The position numbers and the translations under genes were made by a program. Below, in pieces: positions 32,072 through 41,064 of a stretch of 52,883 nt of DNA (positions are counted from its first letter, which is position 1; each line of letters begins with the position of its first letter). The stretch is from NCBI GenBank assembly GCA_934462715.1, contig CAKSIJ010000017.1, positions 1 through 52,883 of the forward strand, given 5' to 3'. Under the pieces are notes generated by a model. That model did not search any database. It saw only the letters and a list, made by a program, of their open reading frames with translations, and was not told where the DNA came from. This DNA comes from an uncultured Clostridia bacterium (lineage in GTDB: Bacteria > Bacillota > Clostridia > UBA1381).

Positions 32072-33718
32072 ATGAATATAAAGGTATGGAAATGGTTGGT
32101 TAAAAATGGAAGAAGCAGTCTTTTGTTTATTGCGCTTCTGACAGTCGGAAGTATTCTGCTTTCGATGATTTCGCTGCAATTTTCAATGCAGTCAAAAACA
32201 ATTATTGATATAGCTACCGGCGCTTCGGATAAAAATTTTATTTCGGCGTGCGTTTCGATAGCGATTATGCTTGCGCTGATGCTTGTAGTTCAGATTTCGG
32301 TAAGCTTTATAAATGTTCATGCCAGTTCAAGACTTGAAATAGCTTTAAAAAATCACATATTCGGGATTTTACTGAGAAAGGATTATCTGGCTGTTTCGGA
32401 GTATCATTCGGGCGAGCTTTTGAACAGAATAAACAGCGATGTGTCGGTGATAGTCAGCGGAATAGTCACTATTCTTCCGAAAGCGGCTTTGTTTCTGACA
32501 AGCGTAATAGGAGCGTTTGTACTCCTTTGGAAAATAGATAATTTTCTTGCAATTGCAATATTGGCTATAGGACCGTTTGTGCTGATAGGCGCAAGGCTTT
32601 ACAGCAGGCGTTACAAGGCTCTGCACAAAATGGCGCAGGCAGCGGACGGAAAAACAAAATCCTTTATGCTTGAAATGCTTCGTAATCTTTTAGTTGTAAA
32701 ATCCTTTTCAAATGAAGAATTAATGCTTGCAAAGAGTGAAGAGCTTCAAAAAGAAAGTTATAGGCTGAGAGTCAGAAGAACAAAGGTATCAACGGCAGCA
32801 CAGATCGGGTTGTTTCTTGTGTTTAACGCAGGGTTTTACTTTGCACTGGCATATTGCGCTTATAAGCTGTCAAAGCATCTTATTACCGCCGGTGATATTA
32901 TAGCAATAACGCAGCTTGTACGTCAGATTCAGTCGCCGTTTCAGAATATGTCGGGACTTGTGCCGCAGTTCTTTTCGGTGATAGCTTCGGTTGAAAGGCT
33001 TATTGAGCTTGAAGAAATGAAAAATGAAGAATCTACCGGAGAAAATGTCGGTAAGGAGATATATTCTAAGCTTGACAGCATTGTTTTTGATAACGTGCAG
33101 TTCTCATACACAAAGGACAGCCATGTTTCCGACGTTAATATGGAAATAAAAAAGGGCGAGTTTGCCGTTGTTGCAGGTGAATCGGGAGCGGGAAAAAGCA
33201 CGTCAGTGAAGCTGCTTTTGGGTATACTGAAGCCCGATTCGGGGGAGATATATCTTAGAACAACAGACGGTAAAAAGCATTTTCTCGGGAAAAATTCAAG
33301 AAAACTTTTCGCATATGTTCCGCAGGGAAATCTGATACTTTCGGGAACAATCAGAGAAAACATAGCCTTTGCATCGGAGACGGATAATGAGGAAAAAATA
33401 ATCAAAGCGGCAAAGATAGCGCAGATTTGGGATTTTATCACTACGCTCGATAAGGGACTCGATACCGAAATAGGTGAGAACGGTTTGGGACTTTCGGAGG
33501 GACAGGCTCAGAGAATTTCAATTGCAAGAGCGCTTATGTATGACGCACCGGTGCTGCTTCTTGACGAAGCAACCTCGGCTCTCGATTCTCAGACGGAAGC
33601 AGAGCTTTTAAAGGCTGTAAAAAGTATGACGGATAAAACTGTTATTATTGTTTCACATAAACAGGCGGCTTTTGAAATATGCGATAAGGTTGTAAAAATA
33701 GAAAAAATCAAGGCTTAG
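32072..33718 (+). CDS. ABC exporter, fused membrane and ATPase domains
   Basis: A half-transporter of 548 residues: six-helix ABC membrane domain (about 1-310), then ATPase with Walker A GESGAGKST, signature LSEGQAQRISIARAL and Walker B VLLLDEATSALD. It should act as a homodimer because no second half-transporter is adjacent. The ATG at 32072 (MNIKVWKW) has AGGT upstream; a GTG at 32057 overlaps the trhP stop but is poorly placed. The cargo cannot be predicted; lipids, peptides or drugs are all possible. It is contiguous with the trmR-trhP operon. Confidence 0.9.
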   Translation: MNIKVWKWLVKNGRSSLLFIALLTVGSILLSMISLQFSMQSKTIIDIATGASDKNFISACVSIAIMLALMLVVQISVSFINVHASSRLEIALKNHIFGILLRKDYLAVSEYHSGELLNRINSDVSVIVSGIVTILPKAALFLTSVIGAFVLLWKIDNFLAIAILAIGPFVLIGARLYSRRYKALHKMAQAADGKTKSFMLEMLRNLLVVKSFSNEELMLAKSEELQKESYRLRVRRTKVSTAAQIGLFLVFNAGFYFALAYCAYKLSKHLITAGDIIAITQLVRQIQSPFQNMSGLVPQFFSVIASVERLIELEEMKNEESTGENVGKEIYSKLDSIVFDNVQFSYTKDSHVSDVNMEIKKGEFAVVAGESGAGKSTSVKLLLGILKPDSGEIYLRTTDGKKHFLGKNSRKLFAYVPQGNLILSGTIRENIAFASETDNEEKIIKAAKIAQIWDFITTLDKGLDTEIGENGLGLSEGQAQRISIARALMYDAPVLLLDEATSALDSQTEAELLKAVKSMTDKTVIIVSHKQAAFEICDKVVKIEKIKA

Positions 33719-33750
33719 ATTATTTTTATTTAAAAGCGTGGTGATGATAT

Positions 33751-34839
33751 TTGGAATATAAGGATTATATGCGGTTAAAGTATTCTTTCGCCGGAAATGC
33801 GGAGGGGTTGGAAAAAGAGCTTACCGAGAGAAAAAGGCTGATGACTAAGCTGCCGCTTAAATCAAAAAAAGGCGGCTGCATATGCTTTGTGAATGTGCCG
33901 GAAATAAACGAGCTTATAAAAAGCATTGACGGCTTATATGAAAAGATACAGGTCAGAGAGCTTTCGTTTATTTCTGAGGAAGCCTTTGCAAGCTGTACGG
34001 TTGAGGGAGCAATGTCAACGCTTCCGGAAACGGTTAAGCTTATGAACGGCAAAGCGCCGGCAGACAAATCGGAACGCATGATAAAGAATAACATCAACGC
34101 AATCAGGGAAATTATTGACGGTGATTTTGTGTTTTGTGAGAAAAGCATATATAAGCTTTGGAAAATCCTTACGGACGGGGCGTGCGATAATGAAAAAATT
34201 CAGGGAGAGCGCTATAGAAAGGACAAAGTTGTGGTTGCGGATTCTATGGGAAAGATTTATTTTGAAGCGCCGAAATACGAAATGATTCCCGAAATGATGG
34301 GACAGCTTTTAAAATTTGACGAAGATACGGAGCTTAACCCTTATATCAAAGCGATAGTAATCCACTATTACTTTGTCTATATTCACCCGTTTTGTGACGG
34401 TAACGGAAGAATGGCACGGCTGCTGCTGCATAATACCTTGATTAAATGCGGACTGGAGAAGTATAAAGGCATTTCCATAACGTCCGGAGTGTTGAAAAAT
34501 AAGACAGATTATTATAAATCTCTCAAACAGAGCGAGAATGAGTATAACGATATAACTTTTTTTATACTTTTTTATTTAAGAACTGTTCTTGAAGTTCTTT
34601 CCGACGGTGTTGAGGGATTCGGATACAAGCAGCGCAGAATTAAAATGTCGCAGATGCAGGAAAAAGCGGTAACATATTTGAAAAAACATAAAGGTTCATT
34701 TATAACAGCGGAAAAGTATGCCGATATTTATAATGTAACAAGTGAAATTGCCGAAAAAGAGCTTGCAGAGCTTGCGGACTACAATATAGTCAAAATAAGA
34801 TACGGCGAAGAGTTTACACTGGAATATTATATAAATTAA
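33751..34839 (+). CDS. Fic-domain AMP transferase-like protein
   Basis: A 362-residue Fic protein that would transfer AMP (or another nucleotide) to a hydroxyl of a target protein. The catalytic motif HPFCDGNGRMAR (about residues 211-222) is complete, including the histidine. Upstream, SCTVEG (about 74-79) fits the inhibitory motif [S/T]xxxE[G/N], so this is an N-terminally self-inhibited (class II) Fic. A winged-helix-like domain occupies the last 60 residues. The start is TTG at 33751, with GGTG before it; ATG at 33769 is the alternative. No separate antitoxin gene is adjacent. Confidence 0.9.
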   Translation: MEYKDYMRLKYSFAGNAEGLEKELTERKRLMTKLPLKSKKGGCICFVNVPEINELIKSIDGLYEKIQVRELSFISEEAFASCTVEGAMSTLPETVKLMNGKAPADKSERMIKNNINAIREIIDGDFVFCEKSIYKLWKILTDGACDNEKIQGERYRKDKVVVADSMGKIYFEAPKYEMIPEMMGQLLKFDEDTELNPYIKAIVIHYYFVYIHPFCDGNGRMARLLLHNTLIKCGLEKYKGISITSGVLKNKTDYYKSLKQSENEYNDITFFILFYLRTVLEVLSDGVEGFGYKQRRIKMSQMQEKAVTYLKKHKGSFITAEKYADIYNVTSEIAEKELAELADYNIVKIRYGEEFTLEYYIN

Positions 34840-34865
34840 ATAAAAAAAGAAAGGAAGTAGTTTTC

Positions 34866-36155
34866 ATGAAAACAAACGAACTGAAAAAAGCACTTAAAAA
34901 CGGAGAATTTAACGAAAAAATCAGGTATATGTATGCCTGTGAAGAGGAAAAGGCAAGCTTTTATGCCGGACGTTACGAAGAAATAATCGACGGCTTTGCC
35001 GAAGCCTTTGAGTATGAGCCGGAGGAAATGAGATTATTCTCTGCACCCGGAAGAACGGAAATCGGCGGCAACCACACCGACCACCAGCACGGCTGCGTGC
35101 TTGCGGCAAGCCTTAACCTTGATGTAATAGGTGCGGTTGCATTAAACGGCAGAGATGAAATCAGAATAAAGTCAAAGGGTTATCCGATGGATATAATCAG
35201 ACTTGACGAGCTTGAACCGTCCGAATCGGAATATGACAGAGCAAGTGCGCTTATAAGAGGTGTTGTAAGCAAGATAAAGGACATGGGATATACAATCAAG
35301 GGCTTTGACGCTTATACAGTTTCAAGCGTATTAAAGGGTTCGGGAATGAGCTCGTCGGCAGCATTTGAGGTTCTTGTGGGGACGATAATAAACGGACTTT
35401 TCTGCAACGAAGAAATAGATGCAGTGCAGATTGCACAGATAGCTCAGTATGCAGAAAACGTGTATTTCGGAAAACCGTGCGGACTTATGGATCAGATGGC
35501 GTCATCGGTGGGTGCTGTTGTTGCGATTGACTTTGCCGATACCGAAAAGCCTGTTGTAAACAAGGTTGAATACGATTTCACAAAGAGCGGTTACTCTCTT
35601 TGCATAATAGATTCGGGTGCAGATCACGCAGACCTCACTAACGAATATGCAGCTATTACGGTTGAAATGAGAATGGTAGCAAACTATTTCGGCAAAGACT
35701 TTTTAAGAGAAGTAGATCCGAAAGAATTTTCGGATAAGCTTGCAGAGGTAAGAGCGGCAGTCAAGAATGACAGAGCAATACTCCGTGCAATTCACTACTT
35801 TAACGATAATATTCGTGCGCAGGAGGAGGTTGAAGCATTAAAAGAAGATGATTTTGAACGCTTCCTTGACATAGTTAAAAAATCGGGAAGATCGTCATTT
35901 ATGTACTTGCAGAACGTTTATGCTTCAAGTATGCCGGAGCAACAGGCGGTTTCTTTAACCCTTGCACTCTGCGATGAAATCCTCGGCGACGCAGGCGCAA
36001 GCAGAGTACACGGCGGCGGCTTTGCCGGAACGGTTCAGGCGTTTGTTCCGAATGAGAGCGTAAAGGAATTTAAAGAAAAAATTGAAGCGGTTCTGGGAGA
36101 GGATATGTGCCATATTCTTTCGATAAGACCTGTCGGAGGAATTGAACTGAAATAA
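34866..36155 (+). CDS. galK: Galactokinase
   Basis: Phosphorylates galactose to galactose 1-phosphate, the first Leloir step. It is a GHMP-family enzyme of 429 residues with the galactokinase signature GRTEIGGNHTDHQHG (about 62-76), the ATP loop VLKGSGMSSSAAFEVLVG, and the C-terminal GASRVHGGGFAGTVQAF. It is longer at the N-terminus than E. coli GalK by about 40 residues, a known variation in Clostridia. AAAGGAAG precedes the ATG. galT and galE are not in the window. Confidence 0.95.
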   Translation: MKTNELKKALKNGEFNEKIRYMYACEEEKASFYAGRYEEIIDGFAEAFEYEPEEMRLFSAPGRTEIGGNHTDHQHGCVLAASLNLDVIGAVALNGRDEIRIKSKGYPMDIIRLDELEPSESEYDRASALIRGVVSKIKDMGYTIKGFDAYTVSSVLKGSGMSSSAAFEVLVGTIINGLFCNEEIDAVQIAQIAQYAENVYFGKPCGLMDQMASSVGAVVAIDFADTEKPVVNKVEYDFTKSGYSLCIIDSGADHADLTNEYAAITVEMRMVANYFGKDFLREVDPKEFSDKLAEVRAAVKNDRAILRAIHYFNDNIRAQEEVEALKEDDFERFLDIVKKSGRSSFMYLQNVYASSMPEQQAVSLTLALCDEILGDAGASRVHGGGFAGTVQAFVPNESVKEFKEKIEAVLGEDMCHILSIRPVGGIELK

Positions 36156-36203
36156 TCTCATATAAAATGAGTTTATTTAATTAACACTGAATGTATTTAT
36201 CGG

Positions 36204-36278
36204 ATTGCTTGCTGCGGCGGCGCACGGACGGTGTTTATGACATCAGCCGCAACGCAAAGCCGTGCAGGCAATTTTTGA
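36204..36278 (+). terminator. Elaborate stem-loop after galK, terminator-like
   Basis: ATTGCTTGC (36204-36212) pairs over nine positions (one G-U) with GCAGGCAAT (36264-36272), followed by TTTTT. Inside, CACGG pairs with CCGTG, and GCGG-rich and GCCGC segments offer alternative pairing. It lies in the 152-base gap between galK and the small acidic protein. The T-run suggests a terminator with an enlarged loop, but regulation cannot be excluded. Confidence 0.55.
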
Positions 36279-36307
36279 TTATGCCTAACAGCGGAAAGGA
36301 ATGAAAA

Positions 36308-36562
36308 ATGCAGGAAGCGGAAAAAGAACAGAATCCGGAAATTTTAAAGGCAATAGAGCTTTTGAACAAAAACGGATACATAGTGGCAAAAATCAATAAG
36401 GCTCAGATGGCAATAGCGGAGCTTTGCAATCACAACGATACCAGATGTACCTTTAATCTGCTCGGTATCAGATGTGTGGATCTGCTGTGTGCAAGGGAAA
36501 TGATACGAGAGCAGGTGCTCCCGTATTTACCGGAGGAAAATGAAGAAGAAAATAAAGAGTAA
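36308..36562 (+). CDS. Small acidic protein of unknown function
   Basis: An 84-residue protein, not recognised. The start MQEAEKEQNPEILKAIELLN is helical and the end is a strongly acidic tail (EENEEENKE). Two cysteines lie in ELCNHNDTRCTFN and two more in RCVDLLC; no CxxC pair is seen. GGAAAGGAATG precedes the ATG at a good distance. The stop is in the same frame as topB, 15 bases before its likely start, so the two are one operon. Codon usage looks like the neighbours'. It could assist topB, but nothing in the sequence shows this. Confidence 0.6.
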   Translation: MQEAEKEQNPEILKAIELLNKNGYIVAKINKAQMAIAELCNHNDTRCTFNLLGIRCVDLLCAREMIREQVLPYLPEENEEENKE

Positions 36563-36577
36563 AGGGCGGTAATTGAA

Positions 36578-38704
36578 ATAAAAGTTATAATAGCGGAAAA
36601 ACCGAGTCTGGCGCGGAATATTGCGGACGGTATCGGCGGAATGAAGAAACAAAACGGCTATTTCATGGGCGGAGAATATATTCTTACATGGGTTTTCGGT
36701 CATTTATTTTCACTTGCTGATATTGACGATTATTCGCCTAACCCGGATGGGAGCAGAAGATGGACAATTAAAAACATTCCGTGCTTCCCGGAGAATTTCA
36801 GATTTGAGCTGAAAAAAGATCCTGCAACAAAGAGAATCGATTCCGGTGTGCAAAGACAGTTTGAATTAATTAAAGCCCTTGTTAACAGACCCGATGTTGA
36901 TACCGTAATCAATGCAGGCGACGCGGACCGCGAGGGAGAAATAATTGTCAGGATATGCGTTGAAAAGGCACTGAGTTCGCCGAAAAGCTTTAAAAGGCTG
37001 TGGCTTCCCGACCAGACGCCACAGACAATCCGTGCGGCAATTGCCGATATGAAGGACGAAACCGATTATGTGAATCTTGCAAACGAGGGTTATGCGAGAA
37101 CCTACATAGATTGGCTCTACGGCGTTAATCTGACAAGATTTGCAACCTTGAAAACCGGCAAGCTTTTAAGAGTCGGGAGAGTTATTGTGCCTATTGTCAA
37201 AGCAATCTATGACAGAGATATGGCTATAAGAAATTTCAAACCCGAGCCGTATTTTGCGGTTGTCAGCAAGGCAAAGACAAAGGGCGAGGACGTTGAGCTG
37301 ACAAGCAAGGAAAAATTTGATAAAAACAGCTTAAAAAAAGCACAGGAGCTGTGCGATAAATATAATACCGCAGGAGCGGCTGTTAAATCGAAGAAAAAGA
37401 AGAAAGAGATTTTACAGCCGGGTAAGCTTTATTCTCTTACAAAGCTTCAGAATGTTTTGGGTAAAAAATATAAAATGCCGATGGACAAGAGTCTGAAGCT
37501 TGTTCAGGAGTTGTACGAAAAGGGTTATGTGACCTACCCGAGAACAAATTCCGAATATCTTGCGACAGCGGAGCAAGATAAGGTTAAAACGATACTGAAA
37601 TCTGTTGCCGGACTGGGTTATCCGGTAGAATTTAAATTTAAAAAGACAATTTTTGACGATTCCAAAATAGAATCGCACTCGGCACTGACGCCTACCTATA
37701 AAATTCCCGACAAGTCAAAGCTTTCACAGGAGGAATTTATCGTTTATTCTACAATAATGCGCCGTTTTGTAGCGGTTTTCTGTTCGGAGGAATGTGTTAC
37801 GGAAAAGACCGAAATCAAAATAGATGTCGGAGGATTGGAGCAGTTTACTCTAAAGGGTACTGTAATGAAAGAGCGTGGCTGGACAAAGTATGACGATTAC
37901 AGCAAAAAGGATAAAATTCTTCCGGATATTGAAAAGGGCGAGGCGGTAAATATAGATTTTAAGCCGGTAGAAAAGGAAACCACACCGCCGAAGCATTATA
38001 CAATAGAAACTCTCAACAATTATCTGAAAAACCCGTTTAAAGAGGATAAAGCAAAGGCACAGGAAAAGAAAAACAACGGCGAAGAGGAAAGCGACGAGGA
38101 GGAGTACAGAGCAATTTTTGAGGGTTTGGAGCTTGGCACCGAGGCGACGAGAACCGGGATTATTGATAATGCAAAAAAGAGCGGATATATTGAGCTTAAA
38201 AAGGACGTCTACACAATTCTTCCCGGCGGAGAACAGCTGATTGAAGCATTGCAGAGAATGAGTATCAGTATGGATAAATACAAAACCGCAGAGGTGGGCA
38301 AGGCTTTAAAAAAGGTGTTTCACGGCGAATATACGATTGGTGACAGCATATCCATTGCAAAAAAGGAAATTTCCGAGGTGTTCCGAAAAGAAAAGGAGAA
38401 ACCGGATGGATTTTTCGGAGACATAATCGGAAAATGCCCGTTGTGCGGAAAGGACGTTAAAAAATGGGGAAGAAATTACGGCTGTACCGGATATAAGGAC
38501 GGGTGCAAATTTTCGGTGAGTACGGTTATATGCTCAAAAGCAATATCCCCGGAACAGATTAAAAAGCTTATGGAAACCGGTCAGACCGATGTAATCGAGG
38601 GATTTGTTTCTCCGAAAAAGGGTACAAAATTTTCCGCAAGATTAAAGCTTGAAAAGGACGGACGTGCGATATTTTCATTTGATAACGGGACGGTGAACAG
38701 ATAA
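36578..38704 (+). CDS. topB: DNA topoisomerase III
   Basis: A type IA topoisomerase, about 708 residues. The Toprim domain starts KVIIAEKPSLARNIADGIGG and includes the acidic NAGDADREGEIIVR; the active-site tyrosine lies in YVTYPRTNSEYL; a C-terminal zinc-ribbon-like region has CPLCGK and two further cysteines. The conserved N-terminus is encoded upstream of the first ATG (36641), but no ATG, GTG or TTG exists there after the in-frame stop at 36560. ATA at 36578, 8 bases after GGGCGG, or ATT at 36572 is the apparent start (see findings). Confidence 0.9.
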   Translation: MKVIIAEKPSLARNIADGIGGMKKQNGYFMGGEYILTWVFGHLFSLADIDDYSPNPDGSRRWTIKNIPCFPENFRFELKKDPATKRIDSGVQRQFELIKALVNRPDVDTVINAGDADREGEIIVRICVEKALSSPKSFKRLWLPDQTPQTIRAAIADMKDETDYVNLANEGYARTYIDWLYGVNLTRFATLKTGKLLRVGRVIVPIVKAIYDRDMAIRNFKPEPYFAVVSKAKTKGEDVELTSKEKFDKNSLKKAQELCDKYNTAGAAVKSKKKKKEILQPGKLYSLTKLQNVLGKKYKMPMDKSLKLVQELYEKGYVTYPRTNSEYLATAEQDKVKTILKSVAGLGYPVEFKFKKTIFDDSKIESHSALTPTYKIPDKSKLSQEEFIVYSTIMRRFVAVFCSEECVTEKTEIKIDVGGLEQFTLKGTVMKERGWTKYDDYSKKDKILPDIEKGEAVNIDFKPVEKETTPPKHYTIETLNNYLKNPFKEDKAKAQEKKNNGEEESDEEEYRAIFEGLELGTEATRTGIIDNAKKSGYIELKKDVYTILPGGEQLIEALQRMSISMDKYKTAEVGKALKKVFHGEYTIGDSISIAKKEISEVFRKEKEKPDGFFGDIIGKCPLCGKDVKKWGRNYGCTGYKDGCKFSVSTVICSKAISPEQIKKLMETGQTDVIEGFVSPKKGTKFSARLKLEKDGRAIFSFDNGTVNR

Positions 38705-39375
38705 TGAAGCGTTTGCTTAAAATTTTAAAAGCCTTGATCGGCATAGCGTTGGCTGCGGTTATTTTTGTTTTATATATAAATGTTTATATGGTTAATTCAG
38801 CTAAAGACAAAATCTATGATTTTGACGAAATCGGAAATATTTCGGGAGATTATGACTGTGTGATAGTTTTCGGCGCAGGAGTAAAGCCGAACGGCGAGGC
38901 GAGCGATATGCTTGCGGACAGAATGAAAACAGGAATTGCCGTTTTAAATGAGAGAATAACCGACAGAATGATAGTCAGCGGAGATCATGGCAGAAAAAAT
39001 TACGATGAGGTTCGCACGATGAAGGACTATGCGGTTGCACAAGGTATACCCTCAGATAAAATTTTCAAGGATCATGCCGGGTTTTCAACCTATGATACTC
39101 TCTACAGGGCTAGAGATGTTTTTAAGGTTAAAAAAGCAATTCTTGTTACGCAGAAATATCATCTGGCGAGAGCCTTGTATCTGGCTCAGAGTATGGGGAT
39201 TGAGGCTGTCGGAGTAAGTGCGGATTTAAGAAGCTACCGGGGGCAGAGCTACAGAGAATTAAGAGAATGTATCGCACGTACAAAAGATGTGTTTTCGGCA
39301 ATCTTCAAGCCGAAGCCCAAATATCTCGGAGAGGAAATTCCGGTGTTTGGAAACGGTGATGTTACCGATGATTGA
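38704..39375 (+). CDS. SanA/YdcF-like DUF218 membrane protein
   Basis: A 223-residue protein with an N-terminal transmembrane helix (about 11-30) and an extracellular DUF218 domain: DCVIVFGAGVKPNGEASDMLADRM, IVSGDH and VTQKYHLARALYLAQSMG, all typical of SanA-type proteins linked to envelope barrier function. The ATG overlaps the topB stop as TAATG, so translation is coupled. The biochemical activity of the family is not settled. A terminator follows at 39426. Confidence 0.88.
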   Translation: MKRLLKILKALIGIALAAVIFVLYINVYMVNSAKDKIYDFDEIGNISGDYDCVIVFGAGVKPNGEASDMLADRMKTGIAVLNERITDRMIVSGDHGRKNYDEVRTMKDYAVAQGIPSDKIFKDHAGFSTYDTLYRARDVFKVKKAILVTQKYHLARALYLAQSMGIEAVGVSADLRSYRGQSYRELRECIARTKDVFSAIFKPKPKYLGEEIPVFGNGDVTDD

Positions 39376-39425
39376 CTGTAATTGAACATGATCTGACTTC
39401 GTGATGTAAAATCTAAAAAACAATA

Positions 39426-39462
39426 CGGGCGCAGAGTGACAATCTACTGCGCCCGTTATGTG
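39426..39462. terminator. Bidirectional terminator between sanA-like gene and folA
   Basis: CGGGCGCAG (39426-39434) and CTGCGCCCG (39447-39455) form a 9-bp perfect stem. T-rich sequence follows on both strands, serving two convergent genes. Confidence 0.85.
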
Positions 39463-39493
39463 TTTTAAATTGTTTTACAATCAACTGCTATTT

Positions 39494-39997
39494 TTAGATG
39501 CTGTTCGGATGAGAATTAACATAGGTCAAAAAACGGAAGCTGAAACCTGCGTCCGAGATTTTTTCGGATTGTTCTGTCAATATCCATTCATCGGATTCAT
39601 CAAGATTGGGCAGAAATTTATCGGCAGGCTTGCAGTCATCGATTTTTGTTATAAAAGCTTTTTCACAGCAGGGAAGAAGCAGAGAATAAATCTGTGCGCC
39701 GCCGCAAAGGTAGATTTCTTTATCGGCATGCTTTTTGGCATATTCAAGAACCTCTTCCGTACTGTGTAAAACAGTAACGCCCTCTTTTTTGTATGAGGGA
39801 TTTTTTGTGAGTACAATATTTTCCCTGAATTTCAACGGTTCGCCGTTCGGAAAGCTTTCAAGCGTTTTTCTTCCGACGATAATGATATTCCCTTTTGTTT
39901 TTTCTCTGAAAAATTTCATATCCGCGGGAATGTGGTACAAAAGCTCATTGCCCATACCGATTCCCCATGAATTGTTTACTGCTGCTATAAGTATCAT
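39494..39997 (-). CDS. folA: Dihydrofolate reductase
   Basis: Reduces dihydrofolate to tetrahydrofolate with NADPH, 167 residues. MILIAAVNNSWGIGMGNELLYHIPADMKFF holds the NADPH/folate site with the active-site acidic residue in the ADMKFF segment; GRKTLESFP and IYLCGGAQIY complete the Rossmann-like contacts. Its ATG follows hairpin-Shine-Dalgarno copy C, right after the thyA stop, so thyA and folA form one transcript that couples thymidylate synthesis to folate recycling. Confidence 0.95.
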   Translation of the reverse strand: MILIAAVNNSWGIGMGNELLYHIPADMKFFREKTKGNIIIVGRKTLESFPNGEPLKFRENIVLTKNPSYKKEGVTVLHSTEEVLEYAKKHADKEIYLCGGAQIYSLLLPCCEKAFITKIDDCKPADKFLPNLDESDEWILTEQSEKISDAGFSFRFLTYVNSHPNSI

Positions 39998-40034
39998 ATT
40001 AATCTCCGTTCCGCCGCCGTATGCGGCATAAATT
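39995..40034 (-). promoter_or_regulatory. Hairpin-Shine-Dalgarno leader motif, copy C
   Basis: On the minus strand: TTTAT, then GCCGC-ATACG-GCGGC, then GGAACGGAGAT and the folA ATG at 39997. It fills almost the whole thyA-folA gap. This copy on the opposite strand shows the element follows gene direction. Confidence 0.75.
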
Positions 40035-40041
40035 TCGCCGA

Positions 40042-40872
40042 TCAGACGGCAATCGGTATCTTCTTTGTAAATTCGTGATATTTGTAGTTTTCTATCGTGA
40101 AGCTGTTTTTGTCAAATTTGTAGAAGTCGGTAACCGATTTATCAAGAGTAACGATAGGCGCGCTGTACGGCTTCTGTGAAATGATTTCCTCGATTACCGG
40201 AACATGACGGTCATAAATATGAGCGTCGGCTATAACATGAACCAGCTCTCCGGCCTCAAGCCCCGATACCTGTGCCATCATCATAAGCAGTGCCGAATAC
40301 TGAACAACATTCCAGTTGTTTGCCGCAAGCATATCCTGCGAGCGCTGATTAAGTATTCCGTTGAGAGTTTTTCCGCTTACGTTAAAAGTCATACTGTATG
40401 CGCAAGGGTAGAGGTTCATCTCGTGCAGATCTGCGTGATTATAAATATTTGTCATTATTCTTCTGCTTTGAGGGTTATGCTTTAAATCGTATAGAACCCT
40501 GTCAACCTGGTCAAATTCGCCCTCGCTGTATTTATGCTTGATTCCGAGCTGATAACCGTACGCTTTGCCTATAGAACCGTTTTCGTCCGCCCACTGATCC
40601 CAGATATGCGATGATAAATCCATAATATTGTTGGATTTTTTCTGCCAGATCCATAAAATCTCGTCGATTGCGCTTTTTATGTAGGTTCTTCTCAGTGTTA
40701 AAAGCGGAAATTCTTCTTTTAAATTATATCTGTTAACCAGACCGAATTTCTTGATTGTATGCGCCGGCGTACCGTCCTCCCATTTCGGTCTTACGTCATA
40801 GTCGGTATCCCAAACTCCGTTTTTCAAGATTTCTTTGCAATTGTTTATAAAAATGCTGTCAGCCTTACTCAA
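40042..40872 (-). CDS. thyA: Thymidylate synthase
   Basis: Methylates dUMP to dTMP with methylenetetrahydrofolate, 276 residues. The start is TTG at 40872 (MSKADSIFINNCKEIL), with CGGAG at a 7-base spacing; upstream in-frame codons to 40923 lack a ribosome binding site. The nucleophile cysteine is in LYPCAYSMTFN, with alanine where many enzymes have histidine; the dUMP-binding QRSQDMLAANNWN and the C-terminal YKYHEF block are present. It pairs with folA downstream. Confidence 0.93.
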   Translation of the reverse strand: MSKADSIFINNCKEILKNGVWDTDYDVRPKWEDGTPAHTIKKFGLVNRYNLKEEFPLLTLRRTYIKSAIDEILWIWQKKSNNIMDLSSHIWDQWADENGSIGKAYGYQLGIKHKYSEGEFDQVDRVLYDLKHNPQSRRIMTNIYNHADLHEMNLYPCAYSMTFNVSGKTLNGILNQRSQDMLAANNWNVVQYSALLMMMAQVSGLEAGELVHVIADAHIYDRHVPVIEEIISQKPYSAPIVTLDKSVTDFYKFDKNSFTIENYKYHEFTKKIPIAV

Positions 40873-40939
40873 TTTTATCACTCCGTTTTGTGTTTTTGGT
40901 ACGGCTTTATGACGATGCCGCACAACCGAACCGAAAATA

Positions 40940-40968
40940 ATTATATCACATCAATGCTGTGTTGGCAA
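40940..40968 (-). promoter_or_regulatory. Promoter of thyA-folA
   Basis: On the minus strand: TTGCCA (40968-40963), 17 bases, perfect TATAAT (40945-40940). Confidence 0.75.
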
Positions 40969-41021
40969 GAGGGGAGGAGGGATTTTGTGCAATTTACAAT
41001 AATAATTATCATGTAAAAATG

Positions 41022-41051
41022 AAAACCGCACATAGTTGTGTGTGCGGTTTT
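41022..41051 (-). terminator. Terminator after the M23 peptidase gene
   Basis: AAAACCGCACA and TGTGCGGTTTT form an 11-bp perfect stem around an 8-base loop; TTTTC follows on the minus strand. It lies between the M23 gene and the thyA promoter. Confidence 0.85.
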
Positions 41052-41064
41052 CGGCCGAGAAACA

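Noticed and set aside
39995..40034. Possible tetrahydrofolate riboswitch before folA
   Set aside because: The segment is only a 5-bp hairpin plus Shine-Dalgarno site shared with six unrelated genes, far too short for a folate aptamer.
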